Below are positions 22,966-33,752 of a stretch of DNA of 64,000 nucleotides, in pieces. This DNA comes from Ixodes scapularis. Its lineage: Eukaryota; Arthropoda; Arachnida; Ixodida; Ixodidae. The notes under the pieces are model-generated. The model was not told the DNA's origin, ran no database searches, and saw only the letters and a list, made by a program, of their open reading frames with translations. Numbering within the stretch: the first letter of the stretch is position 1; the number at the start of each line of letters is the position of its first letter. The stretch lies in the NCBI RefSeq assembly GCF_016920785.2, contig NW_024609839.1, forward strand, positions 8,520,196 through 8,584,195. The letters are read 5' to 3'. Made by a program: the position numbers and the translations under genes.

Positions 22966-25199
22966 TTCGTGCATCATGTGCAGTACAGTGACTGAGAGTT
23001 ATAGATTTCTGCCATGCTTCTACGGGTCAAGTTACGGGGAAAACCGCAGGGCCTCATTACTTTCATACACGTAATACATAGTTAAAGCTGTGACCGTTAT
23101 GGAAGACAACGGTAATTGTACCGGCATCAAAAATTAGGTGGCAATTTCTATTAATTTGTCGGATTTTTTTTTTTACAGTGAATGTACTTTTTTGTCAGGA
23201 TTCCATGAGCTTGGATTGTGTCTAACTCTGGACCAGGAATTTCCAACGAGTCCAGCGTGTAATCCACGGCACAAGGCCCTGTAAAGCGCTATTTGTAAGT
23301 GCTTTTTATTCTAATAGTCCGTGAGAGACGTTATGATTGGTTATTTTTGTATTCGAAGTCATGTTTATTTCATTTTTGCTGTTAAAATATGGCTGTCTTC
23401 TTGGTGGTAGATGTGTCCTGTAGTAAAGTCCTCCCAGTAGGTCCAAAGCCGAATGCCACAGAGCATTGAGTTAGTCCTTATTTGCCAAGATTCGGCATGT
23501 TGGGTGCGAGTGGAGTGTCAGTTATGTCACTGCAATATTTGAATATCTTTGCCAGTAATTGTCTTTACTCAACGAGTTCTTTTTATGTGACTGATTTATT
23601 TTAATTTCTTGATTCATTCAAATGTCATGTTCTGTTCAACTATCATGTTCTTTCGTATAACAGGGTATTTATTCAACTTAATTTAGTAGTACATTTGACA
23701 CTGGTGAGCTGAAGAGGGAGGCCAGCGGTTTGATTTTTAACTTGTAAATGATATGGAGGCACTATGGGTACATTTATGACTACATATTTCTGTGCCGCAA
23801 ATACCGTAAGCCTTAAAACATTTTTTTTTGTTTTCAAATCAACATACAAATATAGGCATGAACTTAAATGACAAGGTTGTAATTATCAGTTCTTAAAAAC
23901 CCCTGAAAAGAAAAAAAAGCTTTTTTTTTAAGTCTGATTGTTAAAGAAAATTGAAGCGAAAAAATTTTAGAGAAATATTGATGGCGCGAGGTGCCTTGCA
24001 ATTAAGTCAGTAGTCACCTCCTTTCAACTGCTTTTCTCTTGGCATTCGGGCAAGTGGAGGAGAGGTGGATCGGCTTCGCCTTCACGTTGAGGTGGAAAGA
24101 GCAAATGACCATGCTGCGATGTCATGGACTTGGCCCGCATAATTTCAGATCAATCTTTTGCCGTCAATATTGCTCTAAACTTTTCTTTTTTTCGCATAAA
24201 ATTTATTTTTTGACACGTGCGTACCAACCAAACTGCTTAAAAGAATTTTTTTTTTTTTTTTTTTCAGAGGCTCTTTAAGGTTAGATGAAAAGTTCAGGGT
24301 CACTATGATGTTGTGAGAGTAGGCCTAAGCAATTTATAGATTCACCTTCCTACTATTAAAAAAAAAGAAAAGAGCTCTAAATTCGACCTTGCAATGCATG
24401 TGCCTGCACCTGCATTCAGAGTGGTGCAACCAGTTCATTCACATGCAACGAGAAATTTAGAGGCCACATCTATTGTGCAGCTAGCTGCATGATGAAGTGG
24501 CACACATGAACAGCTTGCTGACTATCTAGTAGTGTTGGTTGTGGTGGGAGCTTAAGCATGCCACAATGCATTCTTTGTTTTGTCATGTGGCTCATTTATC
24601 AATTATTTTAACTCTTGCGAACCAAAACCCGTGTGTTCTTGGGTTTGGCTACTTTTATATATATATTTTTTTTTCTAGAATTTGTGCATTTTAGTGTGTA
24701 TAATTGTTTTTTTTTAATTAAGGTTAAATGGTACTTTATAGCAAATTAGCTCCTTGTAGAGCTGAAATTACATTTAATTAATGGTCTCCCCAAACTGAGA
24801 TGTTACATGCATTTGCTAGCTTTTTTGTGTAAAGTTGTAAAATAAACTCTATTATATTTGCAGTCAGCACCGAAACACAATAAATTGTTCAATCTAATTA
24901 ATCTATAAAATTTTGACAATTCCACTTGGACAAATCCAGATGTTAAGAAATTGCATTCATCCTACCCTTCGGGAAAGTCTGTATAAATATAGAGTTATGT
25001 CTTTTGCCACTGTGGGCAGAGGCCAGCTGAATTGCTTCCGTTTGGAAGGTGGAGGGGTGATGTGCAGGGAAGCTAAACACTGTCCCCCTCTCCCATATTG
25101 TCTGCTATAATTGTTTCAAATGTCACGAAAAAAAGGTGGGGGGGGGCAACTGCCCCCTCCCCTTGTACCCTGTACCCCCTGCCACTGGCAGCAGGTGCA
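22966..25199. other. AT-rich non-coding stretch
   Basis: Diverged partial units of the foldback continue to about 23140; the rest is AT-rich with poly-T runs (for example 24246-24264). No gene supported. Confidence 0.45.
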
Positions 25200-25200
25200 A

Positions 25201-25343
25201 GGCATGTAGCCAGGATTTGGTTTCGGGGGGGCCCGCCCATGACAAAATGCTGCATGAGGGGGAGGGGGGAGGGGAGGTCCCAGCAAAATGGAAGATTTCG
25301 AGGGGGGCCCGGGCCCCACAGGCCTCCCCCCTGGCTACGTGCC
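25201..25343. mobile_element. Small MITE with GTAGCCAGG termini
   Basis: Left end GGCATGTAGCCAGG and right end CCTGGCTACGTGCC are inverted repeats with one mismatch. The interior is GC-rich (GGGGGGGCCC, GGGCCCGGGCCCC). Similar GGCGTAGCCAGG-ended elements occur widely in invertebrates, from memory. A target duplication was not convincingly resolved (GGTGCAA left, GGTGCTAA right). Confidence 0.6.
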
Positions 25344-25735
25344 AGGGGGTGCTAACTTGGGGATGCCATAAATGAATGCAACCACTTACGGCTGCCATTG
25401 CATACAAAGGAGAAAATAGAGAGAGAGGGAGAGAGATGGTGGATTATCTTTCTCTTACGTGTTCATGTCAGAAGGGGTACTAATGGTTTTGGATGGTTAA
25501 GGCTGAGCGAGCTAGCCATGAGTGCTGCCTAAGTGTTCGGTTTGGACTCTTGTTCAATCGGCAAAAAAGCAAGTCCCAGCCAACTATTCAAGTATATCCT
25601 ATGAATGGCTCCTGGGATTTTCGAAAATGGTCTATTGTTTTGCAAATGAGTGCGCTGGTATTAACTAAGGGCACTTAGCAAGCTGTTTACTTTTTTTAAT
25701 ATTGCTGACTTTACATTTATGCATTCATTCTTCAC

Positions 25736-26079
25736 AGGAGGAGGGGCACGACGGATCGACCTGTCCAGTGATGCGCATTGATGAAGAGGACTCAAGTGCC
25801 ATAACTCTGCTGGCGGAGGACCACTTCTTTGAGGTGACGGATATTGTGGCTGGTGCTGAGCTCGTTCTTGCGCTGCACTGGGTCCACGACATATCTTACC
25901 GTCAAAAAGCAAGCCGGTCACTAGCAGTGATTGGGCACTTCATTGGTTTGAAGTACAAGATAAAGTCCGTCTTGGCTTTGGTTCTGATATCAGAGTTAGA
26001 AACTTTTAGCCAGAGGGTATTTAGGTGCCAGTTTTGCTTTTTTTTGCCATGTGTTGAAATTAAAGTCTTGGTTTATTAA
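25736..26079 (+). pseudogene. Exon-like terminal frame of unknown protein
   Basis: A pyrimidine-rich stretch and CACAG precede an open frame from about 25736 to a TAA at 26077. It reads EEGHDGSTCPVMRIDEEDSS, then HFFEVTDIVAGAELVLALHW and a basic region. The start is not a good ATG context, so a 3' splice acceptor is more likely than a translation start. The protein is not recognised. Being inside the 21-kb insertion, it may be a captured or element-encoded last exon; the donor at 18683 is phase-compatible. Chance ORF remains possible. Confidence 0.35.
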
Positions 26080-26579
26080 GCTCTTTTCTACTGTTTTTAT
26101 TCTTTCTATGCTGACTTTTCATGAAGACCTGTAGCCTCTGTACAGGCTCATGCTCTATGTGCCGTTCCAGATTTCCTATGCAACCATCTTGTGAACATGT
26201 ACATAGCCGCTTTTAGATTTTAGGGCTACTGTTCTTTGCAAAAGAGTTGTACCTAGTTGTATGCAACAACTCCTGCAATAAGGCCAAAAGTATTCCACAT
26301 TACAGTGAAATCAAGGGAGGTATTGACATTCATAAAATAATTGCAAAAAGAAAAGTACAGTGGTCGCACTTCAACTGGCTAGGAATGCCAATTGCCAGTA
26401 GAGTTTTTTTTTTTTTTCCCAGCAAACTTTTTATTAACAAAGAGCCAATTTTACACTTATGTTCTTTTAATTCTCTTTTCAGGCGTTTGTGTTACTTTTT
26501 ACTGGGTTAAATTTCACCCATCAAAAAGAACATATAACAGTATAATTGAGCAGAGTTTGTGTGACCCCTTCCTGTAGAG

Positions 26580-27400
26580 GGTGTTTAATTCTTTTATACA
26601 GAGTTTAGGCACCACTTCTAACGGGGGTGTACTTTACACAATTCTTTGTGGAGAGTAATTAACTCTATTAAAGAGTTAAGCACTCTTTGAAAAGGGGTCG
26701 CACAAACTGCTCAAGTGTGCTGTTATTTGACATTAACTTTTGCTAGAGAGCATATTTAACTCTTCAGTACAAAGTGTAGGCAACACTTCTAATGGAGTTG
26801 TATTTACTCTCCTCAAAATGGTCATCACAACTGTTCCTAGAGAGCATGCTTAATTCTTTAATACGGAGTTTAAGCAACACTTCTAAAGGAGTTGTAGTTA
26901 CTCTGCACAAACAAGTGAAAGCAACTCCTGGAGAGTTTTTTTAACTCTTTACTACAGAGTTTAGACAACACTTTTAATGGAGTTCTCGTAACTCTACACA
27001 AAAATGTGAAATCAACTCTTCAGGGAGAGTATGTTTAACTCGAATACAGAGTTTAGGCCACACTTCTAATGGAGTTGTAGTTACTCTACACGATGGAGTG
27101 AAGGTAACTCTTCCTGGTGAGTTTGCGTAACTCTTGAATACAGAGTTAAGGCAACACTCTAATAGAGTTGAAGTTACTCTACATGAAGGACTGCTGGTAA
27201 CTCTGCCTGGAGAGCATCCTTAACTCGTTAACAAGGAGTTTAGGCAATACTTTTGATAGAATTATAGTCACTCTACACAAGGGAGTGATATTAATTCTCG
27301 TCAAAGAGTTTAGACAACACTTTTTATGGAGTTATAGTTACTCTACACAAAGGAGTGAAATTAACTCTCACACTTACACATCAAAAGAGTAGTCCTGACT
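26580..27400 (+). repeat. Subterminal 93-bp repeat array
   Basis: About eight diverged units, each with GGCAACACTTCTAATGGAG, GTTGTAGTTACTCT and GAGAG...TTAACTCT blocks. The CAACAC core recurs at 26781, 26875, 26966, 27058, 27152, 27245 and 27315, giving spacings of 91-94 bp and a last one of 70. The array lies beside the right terminus of the 21-kb insertion and shares its GAGTTA/TTACTCT motif with both ends. Confidence 0.8.
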
Positions 27401-27586
27401 CTTCCAAAAGTATTGGCGTGACTCTTTATAGAAGAGTTAAGTGAACACTTGCATGAGAGAGTTAAACTGACTCTTGTCGTTGAAGAGTAACCGTTACTCT
27501 TCATAGAGAGTGCGGTTTGCGACAACCCAGATACTCTCCAGAAAGAGTCGAGTCGACACTTGTCGACTCCTTTTTTTTTTAGAGTG

Positions 27587-27810
27587 TACCACGACGAGAA
27601 CGTCCCACCCCGTACAGCGGAGCACCCGTCAAGCGACCCGCTCCTTCAACAGCGACTACGTCCCAGTCATCTACAGCAGGTGACTAAGAAGACAAGAACG
27701 ACGAGAGAGGTGACGTGAAACGCAAGCCGACCACGGTGCGAGAACAGCCGCACAGCAAGACCCCACAGCCTGACCACCTGGTGAAAGACAGCGATGCACT
27801 GCCACCCTAA
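27587..27810 (+). pseudogene. LINE ORF1, 3' part
   Basis: Continues ORF1 from 6577 in the same phase after removal of the insertion: codons from 27589 read PRRERPTPYSGAPVKRPAPS. An in-frame TAA at 27685-27687 is followed by a further stretch (KRKPTTVREQPHSKTPQPD) to the natural-looking stop at 27808-27810. It is rich in P, K, R and S, as in ORF1 tails. The stop is 40 bp before the ORF2 ATG. Confidence 0.8.
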
Positions 27811-27850
27811 CTAACATCTCTCTGGCATTTCCTCCCTCAGCTTCGCTACC

Positions 27851-30800
27851 ATGAACGTCAGAGGACTGTGTTCTCGTGCACGACAATCGCAATTGTATAG
27901 GCTCTTCTCAAAAGAACAGATCGATTTTGTTGCCGTCCAGGAGACAAAAATATCGTCTGATGAGGACACGGCTCGTGCACTGGACCCTTTCCTCTCAAAT
28001 TATGAGGTATGTGTTAGTCATGCTGATGGGTTCTCGGGAGGGTGCTTTTTGTTTTTAAGGAAAAGGCTAAAATATACGTCACTCTCACACGCCGTCGATG
28101 ACGACGGAAGGTTGATATGTTGCGATTTCTCGTTGCATGGCACATACTGGCGATTAATTTGTATTTATGCTCATAACGACGTTCGACAGCGATGCTCTTT
28201 CTTTGAAAACCTTGCCCCATACTTAGATACCGACAAACAAATAATTTTATTCGGCGACTTTAACTGTGTGTGTAATATAAACGATAGGTCAACACCCCTT
28301 CTCGACCTGATAGAAGTGCTGACACTCTCAACACTCTCACATATGAGTATCACCTATTTGATGCTGGAGCTTCTCAAAGTACTACTTTCCGATACACCCA
28401 CCTCCAAGCTTCATGTAATGCCAGGCTTGATCGTATTTACGTTTCAAGTTCACTTTTTTCACGTGTGACTGCATGTGACGTGAAACCAGTTTCGTTTTCA
28501 TATCATTGCCTTGTAAGCGTCCGTATCGGAACAGACACGCAACGTAAGGCAAAACCAAAATGGGCTTTGTGGAAATTTAACACGAGACTTTTAGAGAACA
28601 CAGATTTCGAAGACCGTGTGCGCGAATGCTTCAACAAAGCAACAACAAATCATAATATCGGCATTTTTGCCCAATGGGACTCTTTCAAGCAGGAGGTTAA
28701 AAACGAGGCAATTGAATGCGCGTGCATTGCATCGTTTCATGCAAAGAAAGAAGAATCTACCCTTTTGAAAAATTTACACATTCTTTATGAGCTGGAGAGA
28801 GAAACACCCGGCTTGTTTCAGGAAGAAATTACACGCGTTAAATGTCAGATACAGCGTTATGAACAAAACCGTTACCATGGTGCACTAGTACGGTCTAGGT
28901 GCAAGCGTTTTCTATCCTCTGAAACACCTTCGCGCCGCGCAATCGACGACGAGATGCGAAATGGACTTTCAAAGAAAATTAAACTTTTAAATTGTAATGG
29001 GGCGCTCTCAACAGACGAAGACGACATTATGAAAACGTTTGAATTTCATTACCGAAACCTCTTTGGGCACAAACAACCCGTAGACAATCAATTAGCCAAG
29101 CCCTTGGTTTCTTTGATGCCCCAGGTTGATCAGCTTCAACGCGACCTGCTTAGCGGACCAATAACGCTAGAAGAGGTTCGATGGGCGGTAGATCATCTAC
29201 CAAACTCTAAAACACCAGGACCTGATGGACTCCCGTCCGAGTTTTACAAGAAGTACAAAGAGCAGCTATGCCCTTTTCTACTCGAGGTCTTCTTGGAGGC
29301 TTATGAAGTGGGAGCCTTGCCGCCTACATTTTATAACAGCCACACGGTCCTGATTCCAAAAAGTAAAGATCCAGATAAGCTCATTCCCGCTGAAAGCTAC
29401 CGGCCAATTACTTTATGCAATGTAGACTATAAGATTTTTGCAAAAATTCTGACCAAAAGACTTCAGTTTGTTACGTCCAGTCTCGTTGGGGATCACCAGG
29501 CCTGCGGAATTAAGCGGCGATGCATACAAACCACCATACACGTGGCACGTGCAGTAATAGAAACCTGCGTTTTGCATGCTGGACAAGTTGCCATGGTGCA
29601 AGTAGACTTGGCGAAGGGATTCGACTGGGTGTCCCACGCTTTCCTCTTCAATATTCTTCGTCATGTAAACCCAGGATCCACAATCTTGAAGGGCATTGAG
29701 ATGTGTTACCGCAACTGTGCCACGAGGCTTATAATCAATGGATCGCTTTCAAGTCCAATTCGACTAGAATCATCGGTCAAACAAGGATGCCCCTTATCCC
29801 CTCTTTTATTTTCTCTATATCTGGAACCTTTGTGCTTAAGCGTGCTCAGAAACCCTACCATGGAAGGTTATCATTTGTACTCCACAGAGGTTAAGGTGTT
29901 AGCATACGCCGATGATATTGCCTTTTTTGCGCTGATAAGCGAAGCATAGACAATGTCTTCACTTTAGCTCAAAACTTCTGTGATGCTACCGGTGCTCTTA
30001 TTAATAAGACGAAATGCGTTGGCTTCTGGTGCGGGCAATGGGCCACAACACCCTCAGAATATGCTGGCATATCGTGGACTTGCGTCGCTCCCCAGTACTT
30101 AGGAGTGCCCCTCAATTGTATTCGGAACAATTACCACTACTGGACAGAACGAGTGGCAAAGATCAAAAGTCAAGCTAACATTATGAAAACAAATCAGTGG
30201 TTCGTTTTTGGGCGAGCGAAAGCGTGTAATATTTTTCTTGCAGCGAAAATTTGGTATGTTCTTCAGGTTATTTGCTGTGCCAGAACCCACATTCAAAAGT
30301 TTCACAGGGTTTTTGCTACTTTCGTGTGGAACTCCACCTGCGAACCTATGCGACGGGACAATCTTTTTCGCCCTGTTGATGTCGGTGGTGTCGGACTATT
30401 ACACATCTTTTTAAAACAAATAATAACTCGTTTTCTATTCTTCAGAACAACATCACATCACTTCCTTCGTACTTACCTACAGGCAGAACTCTCAGATGCT
30501 TTACTTTACTTGGTGGTTTCATCGGTATCGGCGGGAACATCACGTCCCTTGGAATTCCTCAGAGAAGTAGTAAGCGCAATAGAGTTTCTAAGAGCCCGTT
30601 TTTCTTTGGAATATTTATTTACAATATCACGCAAAGCATTATATGCCGATCTTCTTGACATAACTTTTCCTGTACCTTTGTATCGAAGTATATTCAACCA
30701 TGGACCAGGACAAGATGTTCTTACGCGTGTCCGAAAATTGCGCGTCTCACCTATCGCGGTTCTTTTTTTTTAAACTTCACACTTCAACGTTGCCTGTGAA

Positions 30801-31224
30801 ACCCTGGCTTCGCGAACGAGGAATTTTTGTACCCTGGTCAGTGAATTGCCGTCTTTGTAACCAACCAGAAACTATAGAACATTGTTTTATTATCTGCACT
30901 GATGCCTACCTCTTCTGGGACGCCCTACAGAAAACACTGAAAAAAGATTTGGACGTCAACGCCTACACAATCCGGTTTTTACCTTTAAAACCCAACGATA
31001 GTTTTCCTTATGATTTGTTCACGCTCATGGGTTTGCATAGTCTCTGGAAGACGAGAATGATCGACAGAAACGCCGATCCACCCCGGACTACAAAATCAAA
31101 CTTCATAGAAACTGTATCTCACGTGAGAAATGTGTTAGATCATCTTAAGGAACGCCCAGACTGGTATGCTCTCATTGATCGATGTCTCCATCTTCCTGAT
31201 TTTTATTTATGTCATTTATCTTGA
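27851..31224 (+). pseudogene. LINE ORF2: endonuclease, reverse transcriptase, C-terminal zinc motif
   Basis: This is a nearly full-length but frameshifted ORF2 of an L1/Tx1-like LINE. The APE-type endonuclease begins MNVRGL with VQETK at residues 29-33 and a GDFN motif near 28250. A frameshift near 28313 moves the frame; from 28465 the ORF runs to 29949. RT motifs are KTPGPDGLPSEFYKKY, ESYRPITLCNVDYKIF, DLAKGFDWV (usually KAFD), KQGCPLSPLLFS and YADD at 29905-29916. A second frameshift near 29930 leads to the thumb/C-terminal region (30105-30773), and a third near 30760 to 30700-31224, with the zinc-type motif CRLCNQPETIEHCFIIC. The family nicks target DNA and primes reverse transcription there. 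This copy cannot make an intact protein. Confidence 0.9.
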
Positions 31225-31390
31225 ATCCTTTCTTCGTTTCCCGAGCGTAAACAGATAACAATATTTTGATGTGATCAAGAACCGTTTAATTGTTTGTATT
31301 GTTATTCTTATAAGTAATAACTTTGTCGAACTGTATGTTTGCCGTTTGTCCTCTCACCTTTCCATGCAATAAATACAAAAAAAAAAAAAA
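31225..31390 (+). other. LINE 3' UTR, polyadenylation signal and poly(A)
   Basis: An untranslated stretch follows the ORF2 stop, with AATAAA at 31368-31373 and a 14-A tail at 31377-31390. The tail marks the 3' end of the LINE copy that starts at or before 5477. Confidence 0.8.
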
Positions 31391-31676
31391 CTCAGGGTAT
31401 CGGTGGCCGAGTGGTCTAGCGCACACCAGCTCGAAGCACGTGGAGCGAAAGCTCGCGCTGCAGAACCCAGGATACTGGGTTCGAGCCCCACCCCTGCCCG
31501 TCTCGATCTGGATGAGCATCGTACCGGCGTGCGGTCGTGTATCACTACTGCGTGATGCACGTTAAAGACCCCAGGCTAGCGGCTGTACCGCACTGGCTAA
31601 ATTTCTCATCTACAGCTGGGAGACTCGTCGCCCCTGTGAGGCAGACCAAGTTCTAGGCTGTATATACCTACACACA
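31391..31676 (+). repeat. tRNA-derived SINE
   Basis: A tRNA-Ser/Leu-like head has A box TGGCCGAGTGG (31404-31414) and B box GGTTCGAGCCC (31478-31488), spaced as in a class II tRNA with a long variable arm. A body of about 180 bp follows (CTGCGTGATGCACGTTAAAG and on) with an end near CTACACACAACCC and a T-run. It abuts the LINE poly(A), so it inserted into or was targeted to that tail. A diverged copy is at 3941. Pol III transcription is expected from the boxes. It resembles the tick SINE remembered as Ruka; unchecked. Confidence 0.85.
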
Positions 31677-33677
31677 ACCCAATTTTTTTTTTTTTTTTGT
31701 ACAGCTTTTTTAAGCTGAGACTGCAGCCAAAGCTACAAGCCCGAGCTTGCCCGCGCTACTCGCTCTGAGAGGTTAATTTCTTGCGCGAGTGCTCGAACTC
31801 CGGCAGAACGCTTCAATGCAGCGACCTCAAGCTCTCGTGCTTAACTTCCCACTGCCAAACATACATACAATACGATTACTAAATTTTCCGCTGTTAAAGT
31901 ACAGTGATTAAGGTCGCATTTTATTTATTTTTTCTTTAAAAGTGTCGTGGCACGTTGTGTACAACTGTGCGACTTATATGCTCTTTTTTTCTTTACGCAT
32001 AGACCTTAACTATGTAAATTCGCTTTGGGGGTTATATTTGTCTTTCAATCCGTTGATTAAAATCTTGAAACCGGCCGCCGCTTGTGGATATATAGCGATC
32101 AGAATACAAATTTGGAGGCTGATCAATTCAGGTTCAGAGAGCGGACCGCACAATTATATATTAAGTGGGCACAACAAGGTTTTGGTGAAACCCGTTTTTC
32201 AGAAGGGGGGATGGACGTTCGGGTTATAAAATAGCAAAACTTACAGGCAGAAGCATACGGCATTTTTCCTGAGCAAGTATTTGGGCGTTGCAGTGAGAAC
32301 ATTGCATTCAGTTCTACTATATTATATGGTAAGTGCTCAACTGCCAAAGATTATACAAAGGCCATTGGTGCCTTTAGTTCATTTCAGCTTAAAAATTACC
32401 CAAACGTACTCAGAAACAATGAAATCCAAAGACAATTATTGTTACGACTACAAACTAAAAACTTTGCTATTTTAATATTATAAAACGGGAAGTCACGGGG
32501 AATTAGAGAAGCCAAGTTGTGCACTTTAATTCCAGGAGTTTCTCCCGTCAGAAATGAGCCCGTAACATGAGACTGGGAGGTGTAACTTCAACATGACGCA
32601 TAGAACACTAGAAAGCAGAAGCAAAAATATATAACATAATTTACAAAAAAACATTTTCAGATCACACATACTTTTTTTTTCATGTTTCACAAACAATGTG
32701 TGGGGCAAGGAATTACAATCGGTAATGGTAAGAAAAAGGTGAAAGTATTAAAATGTGTTAGTTCTGGGAAAGGGAAGCTGAGCTATAAGTCAGTGATAGA
32801 AGGGCTTGCAAAGGTGAGATGATGGTCTTGAAAAACTAGGCTGGGAAAGTAAGATAAAAAAAATTATATTCTTAACAAAAAGAAAGGACGATTTCGTTTT
32901 TGTACTTTTTTGTATTTTAATTTTTCTATGTCTGATCAGCAAGAAAGGCATGACGTTCGCACAGGCTGAGATTCTCGTGTTTTGTAACAACACTTTTGGG
33001 TTACCATTTCTCTGCCATGCTCCTTGAATGTTTTATACTATCCTTCTCGCGCATTCCCAAGATTGTAAGGGAGCGAAACAGCGTAATTAAACTAAGTAAA
33101 CTACTTAAAACTCCGCCCGCGCTTTCTTTAATCTTTTTTTTTTATCTTCTGCGTTTTCCGTGTCGACACGGAGAGGCGCGTTTTATCGGTGGCAAGCCGA
33201 AGCGTGTCGAACGTCATCACCGGGAAAATGTCAAGGCCAAGAGGTTCGGCAACGCCGAGGCTACAGCGTTACGACAATGTTCCCGTCACGTCACGCCACC
33301 ACGTCACGTCACGCAACAACAGTGTCACGCCAATGTTTCCGAGGGCGATGAGCGAAGAAAGGCCCCAAAGGGACTGTTTCTACAGAGGTCATCAGTGGCG
33401 GGGGCAAGAGCGACCAAGACCTCATTTGCACGAGCATAGTAACGACGACAAAACATGCCACGGTATATGATGATGTAAGAGATCACCTAATGTGCATTTT
33501 ATTTTGCTTCGGCTGTTGACATTGACAGGCATTCGTCCAACACAAACTTCATATGGCAGATTTTCGGTAAACAACTTCTCTCTACAGATGCAAACTGTTT
33601 TTGTACCAGGATGCCACAGGAATGTAGAGGAGAAAGAAAGAAAGATTTCGCCACGTCGCGGGTTCTCTGCTGTCTTG
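31677..33677. other. Non-coding stretch
   Basis: AT-rich to about 33100, then a GC-richer part with repeated GTCACGTCACG-type motifs (about 33280-33330). No supportable gene. Confidence 0.4.
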
Positions 33678-33752
33678 TGACGTCACGGTGTCCCGTAATG
33701 TCACGGGACTATTAAAGTTTATTGGTCATGACGTCAGGCGCCTGACGTCATG
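33678..33752. promoter_or_regulatory. Cluster of CRE-type TGACGTCA sites with perfect 26-bp palindrome
   Basis: TGACGTCA occurs at 33678-33685 and twice within a perfect 26-bp palindrome at 33727-33752 centred on GGCGCC. TGACGTCA is the consensus for CREB/ATF factors. The neighbourhood has further near matches. No adjacent gene was found, so a regulatory role is inference and the cluster may be part of a decayed repeat. Confidence 0.35.

Larger units (their letters stand above)
6578..27586. mobile_element. 21-kb TIR-bounded insertion splitting LINE ORF1
   Basis: The left terminus CACTCTAAAAAAAAAAGG (6578-6595) is exactly the reverse complement of the right terminus (27569-27586). The dinucleotide TA flanks both sides (6576-6577 and 27587-27588), consistent with a TA target duplication. 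Removing 6578-27586 plus one TA rejoins ORF1 in the same frame, so both LINE halves come from one copy. Inside the left end and across the right end, GTTACTCT/GAGTTA motifs recur. No intact transposase was found. The interior holds at least seven other repeats, so part of the length is later nesting, and the founding element may have been only a few kilobases. TA duplication and short TIRs fit several superfamilies; none is assigned. Confidence 0.8.

Noticed and set aside
6578..27586. Maverick/Polinton interpretation of the 21-kb insertion
   Set aside because: Length would fit, but no polymerase, integrase, protease or capsid-like frames were seen, the termini are short, and the flanking duplication is TA rather than 5-6 bp.
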